From the NCBI GenBank assembly GCA_012959965.1, contig DUCF01000026.1:1-64000 (forward strand): a stretch of 64,000 bases of DNA, written 5' to 3'. Positions 42,764 through 52,423 of the stretch are shown here, piece after piece. Every line of letters starts with the position of its first letter. The first letter of the stretch is position 1. Below the pieces are notes generated by a model that had not been told where the DNA came from, searched no databases, and saw nothing but the letters and a program-made list of their open reading frames with translations. A program made the translations under genes and the position numbers. The DNA comes from Candidatus Thioglobus sp. GTDB lineage: Bacteria > Pseudomonadota > Gammaproteobacteria > PS1 > Pseudothioglobaceae.

Positions 42764-44725
42764 TTAAACCTCGCTCGCTGCGGTTAAATTGTCAATCGAG
42801 TAAACCTCGGCATTGCTGATTTTTACATCTGCCTCTAACAGCCCTGTACGACCATCTTCAAAGGTAACTTGGGTTTTAACGTGACATTCATCTAAGTTAG
42901 AGTAAAGGGCATCGATTAAAACTTTATAACGATCACCAACAAAATTTCGTTTTACCTTGCGGGTACGCGTTAACTCACCATCGTCGGCATCCAGCTCTTT
43001 ATGTAGAATAATAAACCTATGTATTTGTGAACCTCCTAAGCGTGAATCTTTTGAAAGATCCTTGTTAACCTTGTTGACGCATTCCTTGATTAAGCCATAA
43101 ACTTCACTTTGTGCGGCTAAGTCAATATAGCCGGAATAGGCTAGGTTACGACGTTCGGCCCAATTTCCAACCGCTTCTATATCAATATTTATAAACGCAC
43201 AACTGTGATCGCGCTCGTTGCCAAATAAAACAGCTTCTTTGATAAACGAGTAAAACTTCAATTTATTTTCAATGTACTTAGGTGCAAACATTGTGCCGTT
43301 GTTTAGTTTGCCCACGTCTTTGGCACGATCAATGATCTTTAAGTGGCCATTCTGTTCATCAAAAAAACCAGCGTCGCCAGTAAGAACCCAGCCATCAGCT
43401 GTTTTTGTACTGGCGGTTGATTCCGGATTTTTATAATAAGAATGAAATACGCCCGGACTGCGATATAAAATTTCTCCGTTATCATCGATTTTTATCTCCA
43501 CATCGATGGCCGGAGTGCCAACAGTATCGGCAAAAACCTCGCCATCTGGCTGGACACAAAGGAATACCATGCACTCAGTTTGACCGTACAGCTGCTTGAT
43601 ATTAATACCGAGCGAGCGATAAAATTCAAAAATTTCTGGACCAATAGCTTCACCGGCAGTATACGCAAGTTTGATACGGCCTAGTCCAAGTGCGTCTTTA
43701 AGTGGCCCGTAAACCAAAAAACTTCCCAGCTTATACAACAGCGAGTCTGTAACTGAAACTTTTTCTCCATTAAGAATTTTGACACCGTTCTTACGTGCAT
43801 GCTCCATAAAGTAGTGAAACATGCTGCGTTTTAACTTGCCAGCATCCTCCATACGAATCATCACTTGGGTCAAAATGTTTTCGTACACGCGTGGCGGTGC
43901 AAAATAATAAGTTGGCCCTATCTCTCTCAGGTCATTAGTGACTGTTGAGCCGTTTTCAGGGCAACTGACACAGAAACCAGCAACAAGGGATTGGGCGTAT
44001 GAAAACAGATTGTCGCCCACCCAAGCCATTGGTAAATAAGCCAACACGTCCTCGTCGGCTGTCAAGCCTTCACGCACAATTCCATTGTGTGCGGTAATAA
44101 TAACGTTGTCATTAGTTAGCACAACCCCTTTGGGCTGGCCAGTAGTGCCAGAAGTATAGAGCATAATAGCAATCTCATCACCATCAGATTGTGCCATTTC
44201 GTTGTTAAGGTAATCACCGTGCTGTTGATTGTACTCTTGGCCCTGGCGCTGAATATCTTCGAAATTATGCAAAAATGGTTGGTCGTAATGGCGCAAGCCG
44301 CGAGGATCATCAAAAATAATATGCTCTATTTGAGGGCAACGATCTCGTATTTCGAGCAATTTATCAACCTGCTCTTGGTCTTCTACCAATGCAATTTTTG
44401 CATCAGCATTATCGAGAATATAAGCCATTTCATCAGCAACCGAATCCTGATATAACGGCACCGGTATGGCACCCAATGTTTGGGCTGCAGTCATACCCCA
44501 GTAAAGGCGAGGGCGATTGTCACCGATGATAGCCAGTTTTTCGCCACGTTTCAGACCCAGCGACGCCAGGCCGCCGGCCAGTGTTTGAACCTCTTTACTC
44601 ACTTGCGACCAAGTCCAGGATTGCCAGATGCCCAAGTCTTTCTCACGCATGGCGGTATGATTGGGGCGCAGTTTTACGTGACTTGCAAGTAATCTTGGAA
44701 AAGTATCGTGTGGCTTGTTGCTCAT
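42764..44725 (-). CDS. AMP-dependent synthetase (long-chain acyl-CoA synthetase type)
   Basis: IMLYTSGTTGQPKGVVLTNDN, LYGQTECMVFL, GWVLTGDAGFFDE. Confidence 0.92.
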   Translation of the reverse strand: MSNKPHDTFPRLLASHVKLRPNHTAMREKDLGIWQSWTWSQVSKEVQTLAGGLASLGLKRGEKLAIIGDNRPRLYWGMTAAQTLGAIPVPLYQDSVADEMAYILDNADAKIALVEDQEQVDKLLEIRDRCPQIEHIIFDDPRGLRHYDQPFLHNFEDIQRQGQEYNQQHGDYLNNEMAQSDGDEIAIMLYTSGTTGQPKGVVLTNDNVIITAHNGIVREGLTADEDVLAYLPMAWVGDNLFSYAQSLVAGFCVSCPENGSTVTNDLREIGPTYYFAPPRVYENILTQVMIRMEDAGKLKRSMFHYFMEHARKNGVKILNGEKVSVTDSLLYKLGSFLVYGPLKDALGLGRIKLAYTAGEAIGPEIFEFYRSLGINIKQLYGQTECMVFLCVQPDGEVFADTVGTPAIDVEIKIDDNGEILYRSPGVFHSYYKNPESTASTKTADGWVLTGDAGFFDEQNGHLKIIDRAKDVGKLNNGTMFAPKYIENKLKFYSFIKEAVLFGNERDHSCAFINIDIEAVGNWAERRNLAYSGYIDLAAQSEVYGLIKECVNKVNKDLSKDSRLGGSQIHRFIILHKELDADDGELTRTRKVKRNFVGDRYKVLIDALYSNLDECHVKTQVTFEDGRTGLLEADVKISNAEVYSIDNLTAASEV

Positions 44726-44801
44726 GTAAAGTGTCGTTTTATATTTAAAAAGTGGCATTATTATTTAATTATCGATGCAGCAATTAAATTACAATGATGA
44801 A

Positions 44802-44831
44802 ATAATACACTTGAATTTCATACATTGTAAA
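44802..44831 (-). promoter_or_regulatory. Sigma70-like promoter of the FadD/Liv operon, -35 overlapped by operator TTGTAAACAA
   Basis: Minus strand TTTACA (44826-44831) - N18 - TATTAT (44802-44807); TTGTAAACAA at 44825-44834; second site TTGTTAACAA at 44887-44896. Confidence 0.72.
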
Positions 44832-45157
44832 CAATTTATGGAAATATAATCAGTATTTCCCTTTAATTAATTATTTACGGCATATATTGTTAACAAAATA
44901 TAGATACCAGGTGGGAATCTTTGCCACAAAACCTCAATAATGCAAAAATCACCATACACCAAACTCAAAATAGGGCGTCCCCATTCATGCCAATATTTTG
45001 AGCAACGACTTGAAGCTACCGGTTGTGCGGCAATAATCAAGCACTCTATTCAAAAAAAAACTATACCGAAAAACAGCGGAATGTTAATTTATAAAAGACT
45101 GTACTGAAGTATTGTATTTGCACCTCTACCCCCCTTAGTAAGCCGTAAACTGCTTGC

Positions 45158-45186
45158 TTGACAGCTACAGAACAATACACTATATT
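45158..45186 (+). promoter_or_regulatory. Near-consensus sigma70 promoter of the monooxygenase operon
   Basis: TTGACA (45158-45163) - N17 - TATATT (45181-45186), 78 nt before the ATG at 45265. Confidence 0.75.
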
Positions 45187-45264
45187 AGTACGCCTCAAGT
45201 CGGCAGGCAGTGAGTGAAAACGGTGTGTGCCATTAATGACTTTTAAAGCGTTGTAAGGATTACA

Positions 45265-46101
45265 ATGATTGACTTGAGTACCGACCTAACTCTATCCTTT
45301 CGAAAATTTACCGCCGATGGCACGGCGTATACCATATCTGACGCGCCCTTGCCTACGCTTGTATTTATCCACGGTGTTGGAATGAATGCCGATGTATGGC
45401 AGTCACAGTTAGAATACTTCAGTGGTTCTTATCAAGTTATCGCCTATGATTTTCTAGGTCATGGCCAGAGCCCTCTGCCCAACGACAACCCCACATTGGA
45501 TGACTACGTAGAGCAGCTTAATCGTCTCATTGAGCATGTTGGTGTATCGTCTCTTTCTCTGGTGGGTCACTCGATGGGCGCCCTGCTTAGTGTTGCCTTT
45601 ACACTGAAATATCCCGACAAAGTGCAAAGCCTAATACCTATTAATATTGTCTTTAATCGAACTCTGACGGAACAAAATCGAGTCCTGCAAAGGGCCGAGC
45701 AAGTCATTGAGTCTGGCGAAATTGGCAATACCACTCCAGCCCTAAGGCGCTGGTTTGAAGGCAAAGATAGCACTGAAGAGTTAATAAAAATAGCAAAAAT
45801 TAAACAGTGGCTGATGGGTGTTTCGCCCTATGGTTACGGGCGCACTTATCGTTTATTTGCACTTTCTGACAAGGTGTTCGTTAATAAACTCTCGCTCTTA
45901 ACCGCCCCTGTTTTATACTTAACGGGTGATAACGACCCGAACTCCACTCCAGCAATGTCTAAACAAATGGCAGACTTAACACCTCTGGGTGAATATTGCT
46001 CGATTGCCAATGAAGCGCATATGATGGCTTACATTGCCCACGATAAGACCAATGAAGTCATTGAGTCTTTTCTAAACAAACACCACTCAACTAATGATTA
46101 G
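45265..46101 (+). CDS. Alpha/beta fold hydrolase
   Basis: LVFIHGVGMNADVW, GHSMGA nucleophile elbow, NEAHM His region. Confidence 0.92.
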   Translation: MIDLSTDLTLSFRKFTADGTAYTISDAPLPTLVFIHGVGMNADVWQSQLEYFSGSYQVIAYDFLGHGQSPLPNDNPTLDDYVEQLNRLIEHVGVSSLSLVGHSMGALLSVAFTLKYPDKVQSLIPINIVFNRTLTEQNRVLQRAEQVIESGEIGNTTPALRRWFEGKDSTEELIKIAKIKQWLMGVSPYGYGRTYRLFALSDKVFVNKLSLLTAPVLYLTGDNDPNSTPAMSKQMADLTPLGEYCSIANEAHMMAYIAHDKTNEVIESFLNKHHSTND

Positions 46102-47035
46102 CGAAGAAACTAGAAAATTTCGTCACGCCCTGGGTGCCTTCCCAACCGGCGTAACAATCGTCACCACAATTGATGCAAATGGCGAGCCGATTGGCTTTAC
46201 CGCCAACTCGTTTAGCTCGGTATCACTTGATCCAAAACTTATTCTTATATGTATCGACAAAGCCTCCATCAATCTTACGACTTTCACAGAAAGCGGGCAT
46301 TTCGCTGTCAGCATCCTTTCTGAAAAGCAGCAACAAATTTCCACCACTTTTGCCAGTCCAGTTGAAGACAGATTCTCCAATGTCAACTGGCAAACAAAAA
46401 CCACAGGAAGTCCAATTATCAGTGGCGCTGTTGCTTGGTTTGATTGCGCCAAAGACAAGTGTGTAGATGCGGGCGATCACTACATTCTTTTGGGCAGGGT
46501 GCTAGAATTTAACAGCAACATCGCCACGCCATTGGTGTTTTTGCGAGGAAATTATGTCAACCTCACCCTTGAGCAAAAAATGCTTCGCGCCATGGAGGAC
46601 AACAGCACCAAGGTATTGGTTGGTGCGCTCATTGAATGCCGCAGTAAAATCTTCCTCAACGAAAAAGCCGATGGTTATTTAGATTTTCCAACGGCCAGTA
46701 GTCTTGGCTCGCTTGACAACAATAGCAGCCTGCTCGGCAAATTGAATTTGATGGGTATTGATGCCTCAGAGCACTATCTATTTTCAGTATTCGAAAGCGA
46801 TGACGACAAAACCAGTTTAATTTACTATCGTGCACAAGTTGAAAACACCGGTAACGCAAAGGAGGGAGGGTTTTATGCCTTTGACGAAGTGCCTTTTGAG
46901 CGCATTAGAGATGAGTGGAGTAGAACAATGCTGAAACGTTATATTGCTGAACGCGCCTTAAGCGCTTTTGGCATTTATGTCGGCAATGAAACAGACGGCG
47001 CAGTTGAGGCCGTCACCAAGCCAAATGATTATTGA
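46094..47035 (+). CDS. Flavin reductase domain protein with C-terminal Nudix-like extension
   Basis: N-term FRHALGAFPTGVTIVTTIDANGEPIGFTANSFSSVSLDP (flavin reductase); C-term about 150 aa extra domain. Confidence 0.87.
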   Translation: MISEETRKFRHALGAFPTGVTIVTTIDANGEPIGFTANSFSSVSLDPKLILICIDKASINLTTFTESGHFAVSILSEKQQQISTTFASPVEDRFSNVNWQTKTTGSPIISGAVAWFDCAKDKCVDAGDHYILLGRVLEFNSNIATPLVFLRGNYVNLTLEQKMLRAMEDNSTKVLVGALIECRSKIFLNEKADGYLDFPTASSLGSLDNNSSLLGKLNLMGIDASEHYLFSVFESDDDKTSLIYYRAQVENTGNAKEGGFYAFDEVPFERIRDEWSRTMLKRYIAERALSAFGIYVGNETDGAVEAVTKPNDY

Positions 47036-47047
47036 CAGGGGTTTGTA

Positions 47048-48085
47048 ATGGATTTTTCATTTTTTGCTCATATGGAGCGCATTGACAAAAACCAATGCCA
47101 AAAACAACTTTACGAAGAATACATTGAGCTGTGCTTAATCGCTGAAAAAGGTGGCTTTACTACTATTTGGACGGGTGAGCACCACGGCATGAACTTTACC
47201 ATTGCACCCAATCCTTTTACTAATCTAGTGGACTTATCGCATAGAACAAAAAACGTAAGGCTAGGCACAGCAACGATTGTGGCGCCGTTTTGGCACCCTA
47301 TTAAGCTTGCGGGTGAGGCCGCCATGGCTGACTTAATAACCCAAGGTCGCTTGCAACTTGGCATTGCCAGAGGCGCCTATTCGTTTGAGTATGAGCGTGT
47401 TGGCTGCGGTATTGATGCTTATGGCGCCAGTGGCGCTCTGCGTGAAATAGTGCCGGCAGTACAAGGACTTTGGCAAGGAAATTACGCCCACGACGGTGAC
47501 AAGTGGTCCTTTCCAAAAACAACCAGCTCGCCCAAACCCTTTCAAGACAACGGTCCGCCAATTTGGATTGCTGCGAGAGATCAAAGCTCTCATGACTTTG
47601 CACTAGAAAATGATTGCAATGTTCAAGTGACACCACTATGGCTAGGCGACGAAGAAGTGATTTCATTGATAGCGCGCTTCAACCAGGCTTGCGAAACGCA
47701 CAGCGACAAACCAAGACCAAAAATTATGTTGCTTCGCCATACTTTTGTCGGAGAAACGGAAGAAGAAATCCTACAAGGCGCCAAAGATATTTCTAGATTT
47801 TATTGTTATTTCGGCGCTTGGTTTAAGAACGAGCGACCAATTGACCAAGGCCTAATAGAGCCGTTAAGCGAAGAAGAAATGGCAAAAATTGAGATGTACT
47901 CGCCTGAGAACATGCGTAAAAACAGTATTATTGGAACGCCAGAAGAGGTTGTGCGTCGCGTCAAAGATTGCGAGGCGCTCGGTTATGATGAGTACAGTTA
48001 TTGGATTGATAGCTCAATGAGCTTTGATAATAAAAAACGCTCATTAGAACTCTTTATTGAAAAAGTTATGCCTGAATTTAACTAG
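47048..48085 (+). CDS. LLM class (luciferase-like) flavin-dependent monooxygenase
   Basis: 345 aa; TIWTGEHHG...LGTATIVAPFWHPIKLAGEAAMADLITQGRLQLGIARG. Confidence 0.93.
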   Translation: MDFSFFAHMERIDKNQCQKQLYEEYIELCLIAEKGGFTTIWTGEHHGMNFTIAPNPFTNLVDLSHRTKNVRLGTATIVAPFWHPIKLAGEAAMADLITQGRLQLGIARGAYSFEYERVGCGIDAYGASGALREIVPAVQGLWQGNYAHDGDKWSFPKTTSSPKPFQDNGPPIWIAARDQSSHDFALENDCNVQVTPLWLGDEEVISLIARFNQACETHSDKPRPKIMLLRHTFVGETEEEILQGAKDISRFYCYFGAWFKNERPIDQGLIEPLSEEEMAKIEMYSPENMRKNSIIGTPEEVVRRVKDCEALGYDEYSYWIDSSMSFDNKKRSLELFIEKVMPEFN

Positions 48086-48105
48086 GTAATTATTGAGAGA
48101 GAAGT

Positions 48106-49575
48106 ATGCAACACTTTAAACACTATATTAACGGCGAATTTTCAGACGGGTCTGAGCATTTTGAAAGCACAAACCCCGCTAATGGCGAACCCTGGGCGAC
48201 CTTCCCTGCGGCCACTGAACAAGAGTCAAACTATGCCATTGAGTCTGCCCATGAGGCCCTATTTAACGGACCTTGGGCCGATTATAGCGCTACCGAGCGC
48301 GGAAAGCTGCTGCATAAACTGGGTGATTTAATCGCCAAAAATGCCCACACACTGGGTGAGCTGGAAACTACAGATTCGGGCAAGTTGGCGATTGAGACCA
48401 AAACCCAGTCAAGCTATGTCGCTGACTACTACTATTACTATGCAGGCCTTGCTGATAAGATTCAAGGCGAGGTGCTGCCTATAGACAAGCCTGACATGTG
48501 TGTTTTCACAACAAGAGAGCCTATTGGTGTTGTTGTTGCGATTGTGCCGTGGAATGCACAATTGTTTTTATCGGCAACGAAGATTGCGCCGGCACTGGCC
48601 GCTGGCAATACAGTGGTTATTAAGGCATCTGAACAGGCGCCTGCCGCACTGTTTAAGTTTGCTGAGCTTGTTGATGAGGCCGGCTTTCCGCCGGGTGTTG
48701 TTAATATTATTACTGGCTTTGGTGATCCTTGTGGGCGTGTAATTACCTCCCACCCAAAGGTTACCAAAGTTGCCTTTACTGGCGGTTGTGACGTGGCAAA
48801 ACACATTGTCCGTAATACTGCTGAAAATTTTGCCCATGTCAGCCTTGAGCTTGGCGGCAAGTCGCCGATGCTTATATTTGATGATTGTGATATCGAAGGT
48901 GCGGTTAATGGCATTATTGCCGGCAACTTTGGTGCCTCGGGTCAAAGCTGTGTGGCTGGCTCTCGTGTTTTGATCCAAAAATCCATTCACGCTGAAGTGG
49001 TTGCACGGATTTCAGAGCGCGCAAAAACGATTGTTATCGGCGACCCGCTAGATGCCAAGACACAAGTTGGACCACTGGCTACAGCGCATCAAGTTGATCG
49101 TGCATACAATGTAATTACTGAATCTGTTAAACAAGGCGCCAAGTTAATTTTCGGCGGGAAAAAGCCCGAAAATATGCACCAAGGAAACTATTTTGAGCCA
49201 ACATTGCTCGATTGTCCAGACCAATCCATTGAGTGCACCCGCACCGAGTTTTTTGCACCGGTAATCAGTATTATTCCGTTTGAAACCGAGGAAGAGGCCA
49301 TTGCCATGGCCAACGACTCAGAATTCGGACTGGGTGCTGGCGTCTTCACTCAAAACCTAGCACGGGCGCATCGCGTATCACAAAAAATTCGATCTGGAAT
49401 TGTCTGGGTCAACACCTATCGAGTCATTTCACCCATTGCGCCGTTTGGCGGCTTTAAAAACAGTGGCGGCAGTCGTGAGGCCGGTATTGATGCAATACAC
49501 GAATACACGCGCACCAAAACAACATGGATAAACACCTCGACCGAGCCAATGGCGAACCCTTTTGTTGTACGATAA
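48106..49575 (+). CDS. Aldehyde dehydrogenase
   Basis: VPWNAQLFLSATKIAPALAAGN, SLELGGKSPMLIF, NFGASGQSCVAGSR. Confidence 0.95.
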   Translation: MQHFKHYINGEFSDGSEHFESTNPANGEPWATFPAATEQESNYAIESAHEALFNGPWADYSATERGKLLHKLGDLIAKNAHTLGELETTDSGKLAIETKTQSSYVADYYYYYAGLADKIQGEVLPIDKPDMCVFTTREPIGVVVAIVPWNAQLFLSATKIAPALAAGNTVVIKASEQAPAALFKFAELVDEAGFPPGVVNIITGFGDPCGRVITSHPKVTKVAFTGGCDVAKHIVRNTAENFAHVSLELGGKSPMLIFDDCDIEGAVNGIIAGNFGASGQSCVAGSRVLIQKSIHAEVVARISERAKTIVIGDPLDAKTQVGPLATAHQVDRAYNVITESVKQGAKLIFGGKKPENMHQGNYFEPTLLDCPDQSIECTRTEFFAPVISIIPFETEEEAIAMANDSEFGLGAGVFTQNLARAHRVSQKIRSGIVWVNTYRVISPIAPFGGFKNSGGSREAGIDAIHEYTRTKTTWINTSTEPMANPFVVR

Positions 49576-49603
49576 TTTAACAAAAACCACTGAGGAGACA
49601 CAA

Positions 49604-49984
49604 ATGGACAAAAAACTATTTGAATTAGGACTGGAAAAGCGCAGAGCAACACTGGGCGAAGACTACGTCAATAAAAACTTAGCAGCTGCGGATGATTTTA
49701 ATCGACCTTTTCAAGAGCAGATGACACAGTGGTGCTGGGGATTTGGCTGGGGAGATGACACTATTGACGAAAAAACGCGATCAATGATGAATCTTACGAT
49801 GATTGCCGCACTTGGCAAAATGCACGAGTGGGAGTTGCACTGCAAAGGTGCACTGACAAACGGCGTGACCAAGGAAGAGTTGCGAGCCATTATTCATGCC
49901 ATTGCCATTTATTGCGGTGTGCCGCAGGGCGTTGAGTGCTTTAGAATTGCTCGAGGCGTGCTTGAAGAGGCGGGAGAGCTTTAA
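49604..49984 (+). CDS. Carboxymuconolactone decarboxylase family protein
   Basis: ARKMHEWELHCKGALTNGVTKEEL-type CMD motif; start at MDKKLFELG. Confidence 0.9.
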   Translation: MDKKLFELGLEKRRATLGEDYVNKNLAAADDFNRPFQEQMTQWCWGFGWGDDTIDEKTRSMMNLTMIAALGKMHEWELHCKGALTNGVTKEELRAIIHAIAIYCGVPQGVECFRIARGVLEEAGEL

Positions 49985-50093
49985 GCCCAAACCAGCTACA
50001 GCAGCCCGTTATGGGTCTTAAATCTTCATTAAATCTTCATTAAACAACTGGGGCAGTTGATATAATTGTCCGAATCATGATTCAGGAACTCAC

Positions 50094-52328
50094 ATGAAAC
50101 GTCTTCTGTCGTTTTTCTTACTGCTGCTTTTGGGGCCATTTTCGCAGGCCAATGCCTCTTTATTGCCCGCAAATGAGGCTTTTCAGCTCAACGCCCAGAT
50201 TGTTGAGGACAAGGTCGAGCTAACTTGGTCGATTGCTTCTGGCTATTTTGTCGTCAAAGAAAGCATTGAGATTTCTACTGCAGAATCAAACCAACTTGGC
50301 GCCTCCATATTTCCGCAGGCCATCCCTACTGTTGACGCCTTCTTAGGCAACATCAATATCTACCGTGGCGAACAAAGTGTTGTGCTGCCAATATCCAGCG
50401 AAAACACATCCGACTTAGCGCTTTCTGTTGTGTTTGATGGTTGCGCCGATCTCGGCATTTGTTACCCGCCGATTACAAAGAACATCACCCTTTCTACCCC
50501 TATTAAAACACAGGTGCAAGTTGTGTCTGAAGCACCTGCACTTGACTCTAGTGCCACTGCTGAGCCGTCGACACAAGTCAGCTTGTTGCAAGCGGGCGGT
50601 CCGCTGCCTGCCGATGAGGCTTTTAACCTAGACGTTATTGCAATTGACGAGAAGACACTTAACGTCAGATGGCTGGTCCATAAGGATTACTATCTTTACA
50701 AAGATAAAATATCGATTAGCGTTGAAGGCGCTAGCATTGCCAACATCGCCTATCCAGATGCAACCTTAAAAAACGACGAGTTTTTTGGTCAAGTTAGCAT
50801 CTACGATCGACCAATCGAAGTTTTACTTTCCCTTGCGAACATTAGCAGTGGCAAGGTAACGCTGAGCATAGAATATCAAGGCTGCTGGAAAGGCGGAGTT
50901 TGTTACCCACCCCAACAGGCTAATTACAGTATTAGCCTACCAGGCAGCGAAAGAAACAATGTCGCCGTTGATCCAGAAAGCGACATAGAGGCGCCAACAA
51001 ACTCCTTACCTGCTGCCTTTGAGCAAATGAACAACGAAGAGCTAACAGCTCAAGAACTGTTCCAAAAGGGTGGTCTGGCTTTGTTTATCGGCGCCTTTCT
51101 TGCCGGACTTGCACTATCGTATACGCCGTGTATTTATCCGATGGTGCCAATTCTCTCGGGCATCATTGTCGGTCAAAAAGACTCACCCAGCACGCTTAAG
51201 GCTGTTTTAATGTCGCTGGCTTTTGTGCTGTCGATGTCGATTGCTTACGGCCTAATCGGCGCCACTGCGGGGTATTTTGGCGCCGGCGTTAACATTCAGG
51301 CAATATTGCAAACGCCGTGGGTTCTTGTACTCTTTGGTCTTATCTTTATCTTTTTAGCTTTTTCAATGTTTGGTTACTACGACATTCAACTACCTAAAAA
51401 ACTGCAAAGTAAAATCACTCAAATTAGCAACAAACAAAACGGCGGCAGCTTTATTGGTGTCGCTATTATGGGCTTTCTATCCGCTCTCATCATCGGCCCT
51501 TGCGTAACGCCATTCCTCGCTACCGCGTTAAGCTACGTCATTGCTGATGGCAGTGCCACGAAAGGCGCAATCGGCTTATTTGCGATGGGGCTGGGCATGG
51601 GTGTGCCTCTCATTATTATTTGCGGCTGGGGTATTAATGCTCTGCCTAAATCCGGGCTTTGGATGGAGACCGTCAAGCATGTGTTTGGCGTGCTCATGCT
51701 GGCCGTTGCGCTTTATCTGCTTGATCGCATCATTTCACCGTTTGCCTCACTGGCACTTTGGGCGAGTTTATTAACAATCGCACCAATCGCGCTGGGTGCA
51801 ATCACGCCGCTAGACAAGCAAAGCAGCTCTTGGCGACGCATCTTCAAGGCAGTAAATTTAATTGTTTTAGGTTACGGCATCCTGCTGTGGCTGCTTGTTG
51901 CTCGAGGAGGAGGTGACATGCACCAACCTCTTGCAGACTGGGACTATAACGCCAACAACCAAACCGTGCAAAGCATTGACTTTGAGTTGCTGCAATCCGA
52001 GGAGCAATTAGATCGCCTTATTGCCAACACCCAGGGCAGCGACAACCTCATTGTGCTCAAGTTTTATGCAGACTGGTGCGTTTCATGCAAAACACTTGAA
52101 AGAAAGGTCTTTTCCGATCGTGAGGTCATTAAAAATTTAGACAATGCCCTTGCCTTAACGGCGAACGTCACGGATAATACCGAGGCCAATAAATCCTTGC
52201 TTGCAAGGTTTGATATTGCCGGACCACCAGCCATCCTCTTCTTTAAAAACGGAAAAGAGGCCAGATCACAAAGAATCATTGGCGAAATCAGCGCAAAAGA
52301 CTTTCTCAAACGTCTTAAAAGTATATAG
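50094..52328 (+). CDS. dsbD: Thiol:disulfide interchange protein DsbD with duplicated N-terminal domain
   Basis: Signal peptide, two DsbD-alpha-like domains, transmembrane region, C-terminal FYADWCVSCK thioredoxin motif. Confidence 0.94.
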   Translation: MKRLLSFFLLLLLGPFSQANASLLPANEAFQLNAQIVEDKVELTWSIASGYFVVKESIEISTAESNQLGASIFPQAIPTVDAFLGNINIYRGEQSVVLPISSENTSDLALSVVFDGCADLGICYPPITKNITLSTPIKTQVQVVSEAPALDSSATAEPSTQVSLLQAGGPLPADEAFNLDVIAIDEKTLNVRWLVHKDYYLYKDKISISVEGASIANIAYPDATLKNDEFFGQVSIYDRPIEVLLSLANISSGKVTLSIEYQGCWKGGVCYPPQQANYSISLPGSERNNVAVDPESDIEAPTNSLPAAFEQMNNEELTAQELFQKGGLALFIGAFLAGLALSYTPCIYPMVPILSGIIVGQKDSPSTLKAVLMSLAFVLSMSIAYGLIGATAGYFGAGVNIQAILQTPWVLVLFGLIFIFLAFSMFGYYDIQLPKKLQSKITQISNKQNGGSFIGVAIMGFLSALIIGPCVTPFLATALSYVIADGSATKGAIGLFAMGLGMGVPLIIICGWGINALPKSGLWMETVKHVFGVLMLAVALYLLDRIISPFASLALWASLLTIAPIALGAITPLDKQSSSWRRIFKAVNLIVLGYGILLWLLVARGGGDMHQPLADWDYNANNQTVQSIDFELLQSEEQLDRLIANTQGSDNLIVLKFYADWCVSCKTLERKVFSDREVIKNLDNALALTANVTDNTEANKSLLARFDIAGPPAILFFKNGKEARSQRIIGEISAKDFLKRLKSI

Positions 52329-52423
52329 ATTTAGGGGCTATCTTCTCCGAAAATTCTGGAAATGCACGCTAACTTTAGCTAAATAGATGTTAAAATTCAT
52401 TTTATTTGATGAAGGATAACTTT

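Noticed and set aside
50018-50045. 11-bp direct repeat (AAATCTTCATT twice)
   Set aside because: Only two short copies in an AT-rich gap; no supporting context.
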